The position numbers and the translations under genes are program-made. From Tanypteryx hageni (lineage: Eukaryota > Arthropoda > Insecta > Odonata > Petaluridae), in contig CM054116.1 in NCBI GenBank assembly GCA_028673005.1, positions 145,511,173 through 145,575,172 on the forward strand: a stretch of DNA of 64,000 bases. The letters are read 5' to 3'. The number at the start of each line of letters is the position of its first letter. The first letter of the stretch is position 1. The notes below the pieces were generated by a model. The model was not told where the DNA came from, did not search any database, and worked only from the letters and a program-made list of their open reading frames with translations. This document shows positions 18,560 to 29,619 of this stretch, piece after piece.

Positions 18560-21140
18560 CTAGTAGAAGGTGCTTGCATACTGCAAACATTTCATCTTAC
18601 CTTGAAAAAACAATTTTTTAGAGAGATATTTCATCATGGGAAATATTTCTTAAATTCAAAAGATTTCTCCTAGGGAACAAATTTCTTTTTTTCCTTATGG
18701 AACAATAATGGAGTAAAACAATTGATAATTTTTGCTATTTTATGAATATTATACGTTTTCCACATTGGGTTAATAATGCCACATATTTATGCCAAATTTT
18801 AAATTTGTAGACATTTAGAAGTGAAATAACATTTATCTAATTGTTTAAATTAAAATAATTTTTAACGGCCGCAATAAGAATTTCATAGATACAATGAAAT
18901 GTTTATTCGTTTAAATAGACTAAACTCTAATTAACTTGAAAATTTCAGCTCTCTAACTCGCCCCGTAGTATCTAAACATTTACATATTTGTTTAAACTTT
19001 AAGAATTTTTAACTGCCAAAAAAATTAAAATATCAAAGTTTGCATAATCCTTATTTCGTTTTTTACATATCCTACCTATTAAAATAATTTCAGCTCCGTA
19101 GCACATTCGGTAATACATAAACGTTAAAAATATGTTTAAACAATTGCGAATTATTAGTGGTCGAATTTTTTAACTTTTTCAAAATTTCATTTTTTTCTAT
19201 ATATAATTTTCTACAAAATGATATAAAAAACTCGAACCTACAGGATATAGTTTCCAAGATAAAAATTATTAATCTTTAAAGTACAAATGGGGTTAAAACA
19301 ACCCCTAAAAATTAACAATTTTGAAATTTTCGATTTTTATAGTTGGTTAGAAGAAAAATTTTATACACCTGCAAAATTTCAGCATCCTAAACCTATTAGA
19401 TAGGTAGACACACTGGGATAACTTTTTCCCATACTAACTTATGGGAAATATTCCGGGGTATCTGGAGTCGAACCCTGGACACTGTAAGAAAAGGTAACAA
19501 TAATTCTCAATAGATATTGCGGCCGTCTAGAAACACTTAAAATTTCATTTTTCTAGCTTACAGGGAAGTGCCCAAAATTAATTTAAAAAAATGGCGCAAT
19601 GCTTTTCTTATGGGAAAAACGCAATTTTCGAAATTTCTGGATTCGAACTCATGTCACTTAGGTAAAAAGTCTCATTCTATCTGCAGCTTTCTCCATCATA
19701 TCTACAAAAACTAAAACTTACAGCTCTCTAACTCTTGTAGTTTGGGCTGGACATTAGTATCCTAATATATGTTATATATATCCTCCTCTGTATGAAACGT
19801 CGATATATAATGATAACATACTAGTAGTTGGTGCTTGCAAACTGTAAGCATTTCATCTCACCTTGAAAAAACATTAATTTTTCTGACAGATATTTCATCA
19901 TCAGCCTACCTATGAAAAAAATTTGAATCTCCAGCACATCTGGAAGTGCCTAAACATTAGTATCCTCCTATATGTTATCATTATATATCGACGTTTCTTA
20001 CAGAGGAGGATATAACATACTAGTAGGTGCTTGCATACTGCAACTTATGGGAAATATTCCGGGGTATCTGGAGTCGAACCCTGGACACTGTAAGAAAAGG
20101 TAACAATAATTCTCAATAGATATTGCGGCCGTCTAGCAACACTTAAAATTTCATTTTTCTAGCTTACAGGGAAGTGCCCAAAATTAATTTTAAAAAATGG
20201 CGCAATGCTTTTCTTACGGGAAAAAACGCAAATTTCGGAATTTCTGGAGTCGAACTCATGTCACTTTTTAGTTTTAGTATTTGTAGATATGATGGAGAAA
20301 CCTACAGATAAAATGAGACTTCTTACCTAAGTGACATGAGTATGCAAGCACCAACTACTAGTCATTATATATAGACGTTCCTTACAGAGGAAGAGGAGGA
20401 GGAGATAACATATAGGAGGATACTAATGTTTAGGCACTTCCAGATGAGCTGGAGATTCGAAATTTTTTTCTTAGGTAGGATTTTGTGCAAAACCGACTAG
20501 AAAAAACGAAAATCTTGAAAAAGTGCAACAATGCGTACGCTAAAACTTCGCAATTGTTTAAACAAATTTGCAATGTTTCTGTATTTTCGAATGTGCTACG
20601 GAGCTGAAATTTTTTTTGGAGGTAGAATTTACAAAAACCAAAATAGGGATTATACAAATTTTGATATTTTGATTTGTTTTGATGTTAAAAATTCTTAAAG
20701 TTTAAACAAATAGATAACGGTTTGGGTACTACGGAATGAGTTAGGAAGCTGAATTTTCCAAATTATTTACAGAGTAGTGCGGTTGCACAAATAAATACTT
20801 TAATCTCTCTATAAATATATTGCGGCGGCCTTTAAAAATGTTTAAAATTTAAACAAATAGAAAAATATTATTTTACTTCTAGAAGTGCTACAACTTTAAA
20901 ATTTGGCTAAAATGTGTAGCATTAGTACCCCATAATGGAGAAAGTGTAAAATTTTAAAATTGCAACATTTGGGGATTTTTTTAAACTATTATTTTTACAT
21001 GTGGGAAAAACGAAAATCGCCGCGAAAGTGAAATCTTTAGAATTAAAAGTATATTTGTAATGGTGAAGTGACTGTCTGAAAAATGAATGTTTTTTCAAGG
21101 TGAGATGAAATGCTTGCAATGTGCAAGCACCAACTACTAG
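18560..21140. mobile_element. Cluster 1 of AT-rich CTAG-ended elements (Helitron-like, unproven)
   Basis: Five termini share the same structure. Read toward the end it is TGCTTGCA-gta-TGCAAGCA, a 7-12 base spacer, then CTAG and a T. Minus-oriented ends lie at 18560, 19821 and 20021, and plus-oriented ends at 20358-20361 and 21137-21140. A hairpin shortly before CTRR with T after it is the 3' signature of Helitrons. Bodies are AT-rich and non-coding, with recurring gcggccgc patches and diverged modules of about 145 bp. The unit at 19821 is a short deletion form, and that at 20021-20361 is a foldback with CTAG at both ends. No Rep/helicase sequence is present. Confidence 0.5.
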
Positions 21141-21179
21141 TACGTTATATCCTTCTCCTCCTCCGCCTCCTCTGTAAGG

Positions 21180-21182
21180 AAC

Positions 21183-21225
<43 letters not shown>

Positions 21226-21290
21226 GATATATATATATATATAATGATATATATATATAATGATATATATATATATATATATATAGACTA
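21180..21290. repeat. Compound (TA)n/ATGATA microsatellite
   Basis: The tract is alternating TA interrupted by atgat units. It follows the palindromic cctcctc...aacgtc sequence that trails the CTAG end. Confidence 0.9.
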
Positions 21291-21840
21291 TTAATAAAAG
21301 CCTTAATCTGTTGGTTGGAACGCTATATGGGATTTCCCATAAGAGGGATTTTAAATATACCTCTTTCACACTTGCAGACTTATTTTCTTTGCCAAAATTA
21401 AATTAGAAGTAATTGACGCACGATCTATGGATAAGAACCATATTAACAGAAATTAAATGAAGATTCTTAATCTTATGGTTGATCTTTGTTTTCGAATCGA
21501 ATTCGCTCACATTAAGCTGAAATATTCGAAAATTTGTCAAAATTTTGCATTTTTATTGAAACGTTCCCATGGCGATCAACAGCATTGTTCTTCATACTGA
21601 AAATGAACATATCTGGTGAGTGCAAAATAGCAATTTTTTTCGGATTAACACGTTAAAGATGTTGTTATCTTAGTTAAAATCTCACTATATTTCAATATTA
21701 ACAAATATAATAATGCATTAGATTTAGCTCACTTCCAATATAGTTGAATATATTTAGTTCCAATTTTCCCGTTGAATTTCAAAGGGCAATTACGCCAGTG
21801 TATATATAAAAAGCGAAATTAATATAAAAGTTGGTTTATA
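21291..21840. other. AT-rich stretch without recognised feature
   Basis: I see no recognisable coding or repeat structure in this stretch. Confidence 0.5.
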
Positions 21841-21841
21841 T

Positions 21842-22145
21842 AGGTGTAGACTGGAAAGACGGGATACTGATCGGGAATCAATCTGTGAATCAAGTTGTAA
21901 AGGTCAGGTTGGAGAATGCGGATACCTGTAAATATCGATAGAGGAGTAAGACAGGGCTGCTGCCTATCGCCGACCCTATTCAATATATATGGAGAAAGTC
22001 TAATGCAAGAAGCGTTAGAAGGCACAGGAGATTCCAAAATTGGAGGAAGGATTATAAGAACAGTACAATACGCGGACGATCAAGCACTTCTAGCAAGAAA
22101 GGAAGAGGAGCTGCAAAAAATGATAAATAGACTAATGATAACAGG
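21842..22145 (+). pseudogene. RTE-like LINE RT fragment
   Basis: About 300 bp are closely similar to the RT of the copy at 4229-6457. The piece runs from the equivalent of VDWKDRRLI through RGVRQGCCLSPTLFNIY and the catalytic YADD to INRLMITG. It has no start, no endonuclease and no 3' tail, and it stops abruptly at a pyrimidine-rich tract. A deletion next to the GVRQG motif separates NVDTCGINIGRG into different frames. It is a dead fragment truncated at both ends, unusual for a simple 5'-truncated insertion. Confidence 0.85.
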
Positions 22146-22345
22146 TACCCTCCCTCCCTCCTCTCTCTCACCCTATCTCTCTCTATTTCCACCCTCCACC
22201 TCCTCCAATCCCTAATCCTCTAACCATATACCTCTTTATCTCCCTCCCTCTCTCTCTCTCTCCTCTCCCTCCCCTCTCTCCCTACCTCCCTCTATTCTTC
22301 TCGCTCTCCCTCCCTCCCTCACTTCTCTCTATTTCTCTCTTCCCT
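22146..22345. repeat. CT-rich low-complexity tract
   Basis: The plus strand is rich in ccctccctcc and ctctctct and begins exactly where the RTE fragment stops. Confidence 0.8.
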
Positions 22346-22807
22346 GCCCCTCATGCTGCCATCTTCCAATATGTAATTTCATGAGTACGTCAACAATGCT
22401 GGTTGCTCTTGGCAACGAAATATTTTATTAACAAATAACTTAAAAGTTTCGTCTTCAAAACAGTTTTCTGAGCCAATTCGAATAGTATTCGAACTTCCAC
22501 GGTACCAAAATGAATCTGCGTTCTTTTGCACGTACTTCGGTTCAAGTCTAATTTCTACGACAATTAAAGGTAATTTTAAATAGCAAACGAAAAATGTCTT
22601 ACACTCTTTTACGTGTTAATCAAATGTAGAATGGAAACTGTTTTGCTATAGAATCCATGCTCCTATGTTAGACAACTGCACATTTATCATGTGCAGAAAC
22701 GTCGAGTATCATGCTAAAGTTTCGTCGAATTCGGTATACAATATCACTTTCAGCCGAAGAAAATGTTCCAAAACTTAAACCGACACTATAGAAGTAAGGC
22801 AGGGTAA
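22346..22807. other. Unassigned sequence
   Basis: No gene is recognised. The later part may be the body of the hAT element whose end lies at 22808-22893. Confidence 0.4.
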
Positions 22808-22893
22808 GCGATATGTTCGTGACACCTTCGCGGGCCGGAGTAATGTGCTTGGCGGGCCACAACCGGCCCACGGGCCGTACTTTTCTCACCTCT
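22808..22893. mobile_element. hAT element end (fragment)
   Basis: The reverse complement of 22874-22893 is gcagaggtgagaaaagtacg, a good fit to hAT ends of the CAGGGGTGGGCAAAGTACGG type. It is followed inward by gccc-ggccg-rich sequence (cgggccacaaccggcccacg) seen just inside such ends. The opposite end is not evident. Confidence 0.55.
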
Positions 22894-23216
22894 GCTTTAG
22901 AGTAAGTTGAGTGCAGAAACTGATTATATCGTGTTAGGGACCAGAGGCGCGAAGGGGTTATCAGATGTGGTTAAATTAAAAACAGGGTGCAATAAACGGA
23001 TCATATTATATTGTGCCGTACCCGTGTCAGCTCAGTATGGATCCTTTAATACATAAGGGATCATAGAAAGGGTATGGAATACGGAATGAAGTGTGGCTGT
23101 TTCGTATGACGAATGCCGATTTTCTCATTTGTTTTATACTTTTGGCGCTAAAATATATTAAATTTCAGTGTGATAACGCGAATTTAAAAATCCTGATGAA
23201 TAATTTCATAGATAAT
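22894..23216. other. Unassigned AT-rich sequence
   Basis: I see nothing recognisable in this stretch. Confidence 0.5.
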
Positions 23217-23306
23217 TTATTATAATATAATATAATATAATATTATATTATATCATATCATATCATATCATATATCATATCATATCATATTATATTATAT
23301 TATAAT
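23217..23306. repeat. (TATAA/TATCA)n pentanucleotide repeat
   Basis: Units of tataa turn into tatta and atatc units. The two halves are nearly complementary, so the tract can fold back on itself. Confidence 0.9.
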
Positions 23307-23712
23307 CGACTGATCGACGGCAATTCATTTACTTCGATTTTGAAATTTTTACGAATTCGATGTTTATCGACATTTGTCGATTTAAATCGAATCCTACCAA
23401 GCTTACTTATAAGGGCTTAATTAATGTCAATATTTGTTTTCACAAAAGCTGAAGAGAATATTATTCTCTACAGCTTTTGTTTGGTCAATCATTTTAGAAC
23501 ATATTATTTAGGAGGTATTTCATTTATTTCAAAATTTTCTGTTTTTGTAAAAGTATATCTTTTAAACCTTCATAAATGCAATTTTTTTTATTATAAAAAT
23601 CCTAGAGAATATTATTTTCCTCAACTAAATAATAATAAAAAATTACAAGACGTGATTTGATTTTACTGAACAACTTCGGTATGTAGCAGGAAATTTGCAG
23701 TCAAAATAACTG
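23307..23712. other. AT-rich stretch without recognised gene
   Basis: A 78-codon open frame at 23424-23660 (+) has AT-driven composition and no recognisable domain. Confidence 0.45.
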
Positions 23713-23814
23713 AACGATGAAAAGTGAACAAATTCTCCAAATGCCGCAAGTTAAACTTTAAAAGTTGAACTTTTAACTTAAAGCATTTGGAGAATTTGTT
23801 CACTTTTCATCGTT
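23713..23814. repeat. Perfect 32-bp hairpin
   Basis: The arm at 23713-23744 is exactly complementary to 23783-23814. Inside the 38-nt loop, aagttaaa and tttaactt can extend the fold. It could be a mini-foldback element or the source of a hairpin RNA. A 32-bp perfect stem is more regular than usual animal microRNA precursors. Confidence 0.85.
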
Positions 23815-23931
23815 TATTTGTGCCGTGAAGCTCAATTCCATATAAAAATAACTGAAAACAACTACCGAAATCTTCAAACGAACCACAGCTGAAACACCAG
23901 GTTCTCAGACTGCAGAACAACGATTGGTTTT

Positions 23932-23935
<4 letters not shown>

Positions 23936-24026
<91 letters not shown>
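23936..24026. repeat. (TA)n microsatellite
   Basis: About 90 bp of alternating TA contains one phase break near 23990. Confidence 0.95.
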
Positions 24027-24028
<2 letters not shown>

Positions 24029-24269
24029 ACTAATTATTTACAGTACAGTTTTAGAGTATCAGAGGGAAGAGCGGCTATACTAATATTTTGAAAATTGGTA
24101 ATAAATTACCATTTTAGGAACATCTCCATAAGTACTATACTCTCATAAAATGACCCCTCATAACGTTGATTCAGTTAGCGCTCTAGTTTTCAGGAACGTA
24201 TCCCCAGCGTTAAATGGGATATAACTGTACAGTGTGTTCAAAAATGTATATACAGATTAAATGATATAA
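24027..24269. other. Unassigned, possible pogo-like end
   Basis: Sequence near 24185-24232 (ccagcgttaaatgggatata then actgta) resembles the outward end of a Tigger-type element, with a terminal CAGT next to TA when reversed. No convincing partner end is visible. Confidence 0.2.
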
Positions 24270-24612
24270 AGCGTGGGTGGGAAACCTTTTCTTGATGACG
24301 GGCTGCATTGTTGGTTGCGAACCCTTCGGAGGGCCGCATTGGTCGATGCCTATGCTTCGCCGAGTCGGATTAGAGATTAAATCGGAAGTCACCTGGAGAT
24401 TATGTTATACCATACAAGTGAAAATCAATTCTGAATGCGATTTTTTAGGGTTAAAGTTTCAATATTAAATGTTATATAATTATAATTTGAATTAAAAATA
24501 TGAATTTTTTCTAAATTTTACTGGTCTCTTGTTCATCATAGCTTCGAGAACCACATTAAACGCTCTTGGGAGCCGCATGTGGCAAGCGGACCTTAGGTTC
24601 CCCACCCATGCT
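24270..24612. mobile_element. hAT-type MITE
   Basis: The left end agcgtgggtgggaaacct and the reverse complement of the right end, agcatgggtggggaacct, form a 16/18 inverted pair of the CAGGGGTGGGGAACCT type common in Charlie-like hATs. Just inside both ends are ggccgc-rich patches. The element is 343 bp with no transposase. A target duplication is not clear. Confidence 0.7.
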
Positions 24613-24674
24613 ATTAAAGTAACCCACATTTTTCTTTATGTGGCATCATTTTCATTTCCCTGATTTTACACTAT

Positions 24675-24726
24675 CCTCGATTTTACGTTTATTTTAGGTG
24701 ATCCCTTCAAAAGTGTAAAATCGAGG
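24675..24726. repeat. Short inverted repeat of Tigger-like ends
   Basis: cctcgattttac at 24675-24686 is exactly complementary to gtaaaatcgagg at 24715-24726, with a 28-nt gap. The outer sequence gaggtttcacta resembles the end of Tigger elements (CAGTGAAACCTCG type). It may be a miniature remnant. Confidence 0.4.
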
Positions 24727-24741
24727 TTTCACTAGGGTAAA

Positions 24742-25260
24742 GCGAGGAGAGATGACGCATCTCTAGTTTCCATAGTCATAGACAGGAGGCAGCAACGGCG
24801 ATCAGTGAAGTGTGAACAGTGAAGGCGAAAGTACACGTTGACAAATTCATTCTTTTTTGTGCGGTTTTTTGCGTGATTTACGAACGAATTACATTAACAG
24901 TTGTTGTTGGTATACGCCTGAATATTCATATATCATTTCTATTATTTTCATTTCGCATGTTTATCGCGGCAATAATGAAAAAACTTGATTTCTGTAGATG
25001 AAGTTGGGTAAATGGACACGTGGCGCCATGTTTTGCCCGGGGGAGAAACATTTTAGGAGAGACGGCCGCTCGCGAAGGGAGGATAGAAGACGCTGTTTTA
25101 CTTTCTCAGATAGGTATTTAACCTTTATCCGCCGGATTTTAATTCCGCCTACAGGTTCTGGCTGCCGTATTTACATCGCGGTATTTAAATTATTTTGCCT
25201 ATTTCTTAATAAATGTAAGTATCTCGTGGACTATTGATAGTGTAATAATCAAATAAAAAG
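24742..25260. other. Unassigned sequence before pogo-type fragment
   Basis: A GC-richer patch at 25010-25090 is followed by AT-rich sequence. The open frame at 24998-25237 (+) is not recognised. It could belong to the transposon whose C-terminus follows, but nothing proves it. Confidence 0.35.
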
Positions 25261-25267
25261 TATCTTC

Positions 25268-25757
25268 TTGCAGAAGCGATCTGCTGCTAACATTACCAAT
25301 TCAGCGTACATCACAGGAAAGAAGAAGAAAAATAGTATCCAAGAACAGAAGAATGATGAAAAATGCAAGAAGAAAGAAAAATTGCTGTCGGAGTTACAAG
25401 AATGCTTAAACAACAGAAAAAACGCTGAAAATTTAAAACAAGAAAATCAATAAAAACAAACAAAATGGATCATCCAAGAAAACTGTTAAGCGGGGAAAGA
25501 GGTCAAGAGACCGTTTGTATTTTGAGTTGTCGTCGTCAGAAGATGATGAAGAACTAATCCTCCTGTCTGATGATCAGTCTGAAGAATACAACGTAGATGA
25601 ATGTGTTGAGTGCCTTGAACTTTATTCTAACACACAGTCTACATCAGACTGGATCCGGCGTAAAGTGTGCGACAAATGGTTACACGATACCTGTTCTATC
25701 TACTCTGGCATGTGTGCTTGGTGTGGTAGAAATGAAAAGAAAAAAGAAATAAATAAT
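25268..25757 (+). pseudogene. Pogo/DDE-1-type transposase C-terminal remnant
   Basis: Two open pieces lie in different frames. The first (25268-25450) is Lys/Glu-rich and likely coiled, like the tail that follows the DDE domain in pogo-type transposases. The second (25515-25757) starts with an acidic SSSEDDEELILLSDD stretch, then has C-x2-C, WIRRKVCDKWLHDTC and CAWC. The spacing C-x2-C...W-x3-C-x2-W-x-H-x2-C is that of the small PHD-like zinc-binding tail found in several insect pogo/jerky transposases. The catalytic domain is missing, so this is a relic. A PHD-finger host gene is possible but less likely. Confidence 0.5.
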
Positions 25758-25760
25758 TAA

Positions 25761-26085
25761 AATAAGTTCATGTCATTGCTTAAGTTTGTTACGTATTCTC
25801 TTTGAACTTCCCAATTTTTGTATCCAATTTTCATAATATTTCATTCTCATTATTTTGTTTTCCAGAAAATGCTACTTTTCAAGGTCTTTTACATTATTGC
25901 TGTCTTATTACTTTGAATTGTATTTTCGCCAAAACTTTCAGGAAAGGTTAATTTAATATAATAATATAATATAATAATATAACTTCCTTTTTTGTTCCCA
26001 CCGATCCATTTCCACTAATTTCATTTCATGAGATCTTATCCAAAAAGAAACCATGGCTGCGGCATAGAATGTAAAATTAACGGTA
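25761..26085. other. AT-rich stretch without recognised feature
   Basis: The only structure is a short aataatataat run near 25955-25980. Confidence 0.5.
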
Positions 26086-26387
26086 CTTACGTATTTTTCC
26101 GCAGGACCCTTACTTGGCGCCGTGAGTGACGGGAAATGGAACTACGTGGAGTTTGCTCTGCCTCGGGAACCCGTTTGAGGTTGTTTTTTTCCCAACCAGG
26201 TTGGGTCAAGTTGGTTGGTTGGTTCTTTATATATTTACATTTAAAATTTTTAATAAAATGAACACTTTATGTTCCTTTGCGGAGGAACCGAAAAAACTTC
26301 AAATAACTTACCCAACCCACGTAGATCCACGTAATTCCATTTCCCGTCACTCAGCGCCACGTAAGTTTTCTGCGGGGAATACGTAAG
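26086..26387. mobile_element. MITE with ~64-bp terminal inverted repeats
   Basis: The left end (26086 to about 26150) begins cttacgtatttttccgcag and contains gtgagtgacgggaaatgga. The right end (about 26324-26387), reversed, gives cttacgtattccccgcag and gctgagtgacgggaaatgga. The arms are imperfect over about 64 bp. The 302-bp element has no coding sequence. Its superfamily is undetermined because no clear target duplication is visible. Confidence 0.75.
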
Positions 26388-26683
26388 CATCAAATTTACA
26401 TCGCTGTAGAACTGGAAGGGGGGTGGCGGTAGTTTAGGATTAAATTTGATAATTTTTATTTTCCTTCAGCAACCAATTGAATTGGCTATAAAGGCTTCCT
26501 GTCGCCATCGTAACAACATTATAGACGGCATTCAACTCCAAAAGCAGCAAAAACCTATCTGAACTTCAAGTGCATGGGGTATTTATCGAATAACAACCAA
26601 CCATTGTAGGTAGGCCCTCTGTAGAAGCGATGCCTGTTCATCACAAATTTAAGGAATATGTTTTATCATATTTATCCACTATT
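26388..26683. other. Unassigned sequence
   Basis: I see no recognisable gene or repeat in this stretch. Confidence 0.4.
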
Positions 26684-28045
26684 AGAGGGCCTGTCTCGAG
26701 ATTTCCCGCGAGAATCGTTATTTTCTAACTTGTCGCAGAGACGAGAACTTCTTTCACACAACCAGCAGACCAGAAGGAGCTGCCTTTGAGCCGATGCCGT
26801 CTCTAGGAACGTTCTTCCCTTGGTCTTATGCTGCCTCTTGGGGTGCTTTTTCAGCCACGAAATGTCGCTTTTTCGTATTCTAAAGCTGTTGATTTTGGTT
26901 CTAAGCTAGGAAAAAAGACTGGAATGGAATGGAATTTCTGGCTAATCTACCACTTGGATTAATATAGTCAAAAGACTGGAGTGGGGGTCGTGGGGCTGCC
27001 ATTCCTCTACCCAACGCAACCCCAATAACTCTTGAGGGTCATTTTCACTCCTACGTTTATCTTTTGTCCCTTACAAGTACAGCCTGTCTGGTGGGGGGAC
27101 AGCCGTTACTTTTTAAGCGTCTAATGGATTGCACAATATACACTGTCTAAACATCTTTAATCGTATGGTTTATTTTCTACACATTTTGAATAATTTTTTC
27201 CGGCGGTATGCGATAAAAGATTAAATACAAAAACAATTAATAAACGATTAGTTGAGGTTTTTAAATGCGACTGATTGAATTATTGATGAAGAGGGAATAA
27301 AAAGTTTGGAAATTTAGTTGAAATTTTTAAATCCGGTAAAATTAGGTGTTGTAGCATTAAGTAGACAAAGTATGCAAATTTAATAACAACTAAGGGAATT
27401 TTTAAAATTTGCTAGAAACCCTCAGCGAAAATAAAAGCTGTATAGGAAAAGAGATGCTTTCTGATATAAAATTTCGAATTAATGAAAGAAGCAAAACACT
27501 TGTGTGAGCGCTTTTATTTTTTCAAAATCCGGTAAAATTTAAATCAAATACAGAAATCGAGGAATTGCAATTATCGACAAAAAATGAAATCGTCAAAATC
27601 TCAAAAAATTAATAGAGAAATTATTTGCTGTTACAAATCTTAACAAATAAATAAATTTCGAAATATTACCTGAAAATAATGAGACTACACTTCCTGAAAA
27701 ATTACAAAATAAAATAGATATAATATAAATAGATAAAATACTTTGAAAAGTATAAAACCGGCGACGTCAACTGAAAGCGAGAGTTTTTTTCAATAGCTGG
27801 AAATTTTGTTGAGAAAAACCGGTCATCATTGGAGGACGATTCAATTAATGATTAGTGTTCTCTGAAAAAGACATTTTTTGTTAAATAAATGCCACAAATT
27901 AGTTGGGTGCTTTAATAAATATTTCTATATTAAAAAATAATGCACTATATTATTTATTACTATTTTTAACCCGAGATTTCTCGAGATCTCGGCAAAATTT
28001 CTCGTCCCGCCGAGAAATGAAAAAGGTCGAGAAATAGACCCTCTA
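26684..28045 (+). mobile_element. hAT element with decayed transposase
   Basis: The left end tagagggcctgtctcgagat and the reverse complement of the right end, tagagggtctatttctcga, form an imperfect inverted pair. Inside the right end, ctcgag and gagaaat palindromes recur. Near the right end, 27740-27900 (+) codes for a hAT dimerisation domain in pieces. A clear 8-bp duplication is not visible, so the borders are approximate. Confidence 0.55.
27740..27905 (+). pseudogene. hAT transposase dimerisation-domain remnant
   Basis: Reading with stops, the sequence encodes a KRESFFSIAGNFVEKNRSSL stretch followed by CSLKKTFF. hAT transposases end with an R-FS-AG-x-I/V...R..L pattern and a C-FLK motif, so the order and spacing fit. 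Upstream coding is too decayed to trace by eye. The element is inactive. Confidence 0.55.
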
Positions 28046-28555
28046 CCCGCTGCCCTATAGTTACCCTCATACGTGGGATTTGTGCCGTGAACACGGGAGG
28101 CCGAATAATCGAGGGCAGCCGATTGCTCGTAACACACGTTACATTGTACAGTTTTTAGCGAGTTTTTTTTAAAGCTGTCATTTGTTTTTCTCTAGATTTG
28201 AGTGTTGGTAAATGTACAAATTCAGACTGGGACTCATTTGAAATTTTGCTTTTTTAATATCTCCGTAGGCGCAAAGGATGGAAAGTCGAGAATTTGAGAG
28301 CGCATTTTCACGTAAATGCTACTTATAAATGAAATGTTTCAGGAAACCCCAACGTGAAAGTTGTAATTTATTTTAAACTTGGATGATTTCTTTAACAGTT
28401 TTATTAATTCTTGTCAACGAAAATAATTTTCATATCAACTGAAGTAAACAAGATCTACTACAACTATGTAAATACGCAGAATGTTTATGCTTATGTATAA
28501 TGATGAGGCGCAATACAACGCCTACTTAGCTTTTAAGTCTCTCTCATATAAACGC
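28046..28555. other. Unassigned sequence
   Basis: No recognised gene lies here. A GC-richer patch at 28060-28140 precedes AT-rich sequence. Confidence 0.4.
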
Positions 28556-28559
28556 CAAC

Positions 28560-28742
28560 CTCGCCTTCACATGGGACCCCCACATGAAAAATAAAAAATG
28601 CCCTAATTTTATCCATGTTCATGGATGACACTCTACTTGGGAATAATTTTGAAACAGGAAAAATTCTGCTATAACCGGTAATCGAACCCGGGTCTTCCAC
28701 TTGCCGGTCGGATATTCTATCACTGAACTATCGTAGAAGATT
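28560..28742 (-). mobile_element. tRNA-derived SINE copy 1
   Basis: The minus strand begins with a tRNA-like head: tagttcagtgatagaatat (A-box region, 28711-28731), an anticodon-arm-like stretch, then cccgggttcgattaccgg (B box, near 28675-28692). A body with agaatttttcctgtttcaaa follows. The same head and body recur at 28885-29040. The tRNA fold is degraded and the body is not tRNA-like, so this is a SINE rather than a tRNA gene. Confidence 0.75.
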
Positions 28743-28884
28743 AATTTTCGCGTTTCTGAACGTGGCTGTTTTTCATTGTTGGGTCCGGGCTAGCCAAGCT
28801 ATTATCAATCAGCCCCAACGGACGTCCTCCAAGAGATACGTCGAAGAAACCCCCTCCCTCTCAAATGGTGAGATGCCAAAGTTA

Positions 28885-29040
28885 GAAATTGATGGAATAA
28901 TGTGATCGAAAGATCGTATGCATAAGCTGTAAATTTTGGAATCATTTTGAAACAGGAAAAATTCTGCCATGACTGGGATTCGAACCCTGGGTCTTCCGCT
29001 TGCCGGGCGGATATCTGCCATTGAACAATCGTTTTCTATC
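28885..29040 (-). mobile_element. tRNA-derived SINE copy 2
   Basis: The head on the minus strand is ttgttcaatggcagatatcc, then gcccggcaagcggaagaccc and agggttcgaatccc (perfect B box, 28976-28989). It is followed by the shared body agaatttttcctgtttcaaa and acagcttatgca. The adjacent 29055-29145 carries the same body in the opposite orientation. Confidence 0.75.
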
Positions 29041-29054
29041 TTCAACTAAACTAT

Positions 29055-29145
29055 TTTTCCTGTTTCAAACTTATTCTCAAATTTACGGCTTATGCCTATC
29101 TGCACACGATCTCTAGATTATATCATTCCATCAATTCTTTAAACA
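29055..29145 (+). mobile_element. Headless SINE body, opposite orientation
   Basis: The sequence tttttcctgtttcaaac...acggcttatgcc...tcattccatcaatt matches the body of SINE copy 2, but on the plus strand and without the tRNA-like head. It probably arose from a truncated insertion or a local inversion. Confidence 0.55.
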
Positions 29146-29159
29146 CTCTATTTCTTTAA

Positions 29160-29600
29160 TACATTTTTCTTATAGCATACTTTAATTTTTGGGCGCGATT
29201 CGCTCCCAGCGAGAGCTCCGTTTTGTCCGTCCGTCCGTGTGTCCAGTGCCGTAACTGAAGCGGAGCAAGCGGGCATCCACCCGGACGCAAAATATCAAAA
29301 TAATAACTAAATAGAAGGGAGGCGCGTACTTATCCCGTTCACCAAAATTGCTAGTTTTTATTTCGGAGCAACAGGTGAGCAAGAACTGGTGGGACAGAAG
29401 GGGGTGACAATGGACGAACGATCCGAATACATAATTTTTATTAAGATTGTCTTAACTTTACTTTTACAAAAAAATGCATCTCAATTATCCTTATACGTTT
29501 CTGTGCCCAGCTGATTCACCTCTTGCCTTACGCACAATGGGTATCTCAGAAGTAGTGCAATGAATGGTGGATGAAGATAGTAGGAATTAAATAACAATAA
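29160..29600. other. Unassigned sequence
   Basis: A patch with ttgtccgtccgtccgtgtgt and gcggagcaagcgggcatcca (29220-29280) resembles transposon ends, but no partner is visible. The rest is AT-rich. Confidence 0.35.
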
Positions 29601-29619
29601 ATTATAATACAATAGATAG

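Noticed and set aside
25515..25757. A host PHD-finger gene
   Set aside because: The zinc-binding spacing fits, but the fragment is short, frame-broken upstream and typical of the tail of pogo-type transposases.
28885..29040. A functional tRNA gene on the minus strand
   Set aside because: A and B boxes are present, but the acceptor and D arms do not pair convincingly, and the head is joined to the body sequence shared with a second copy, as in a SINE.
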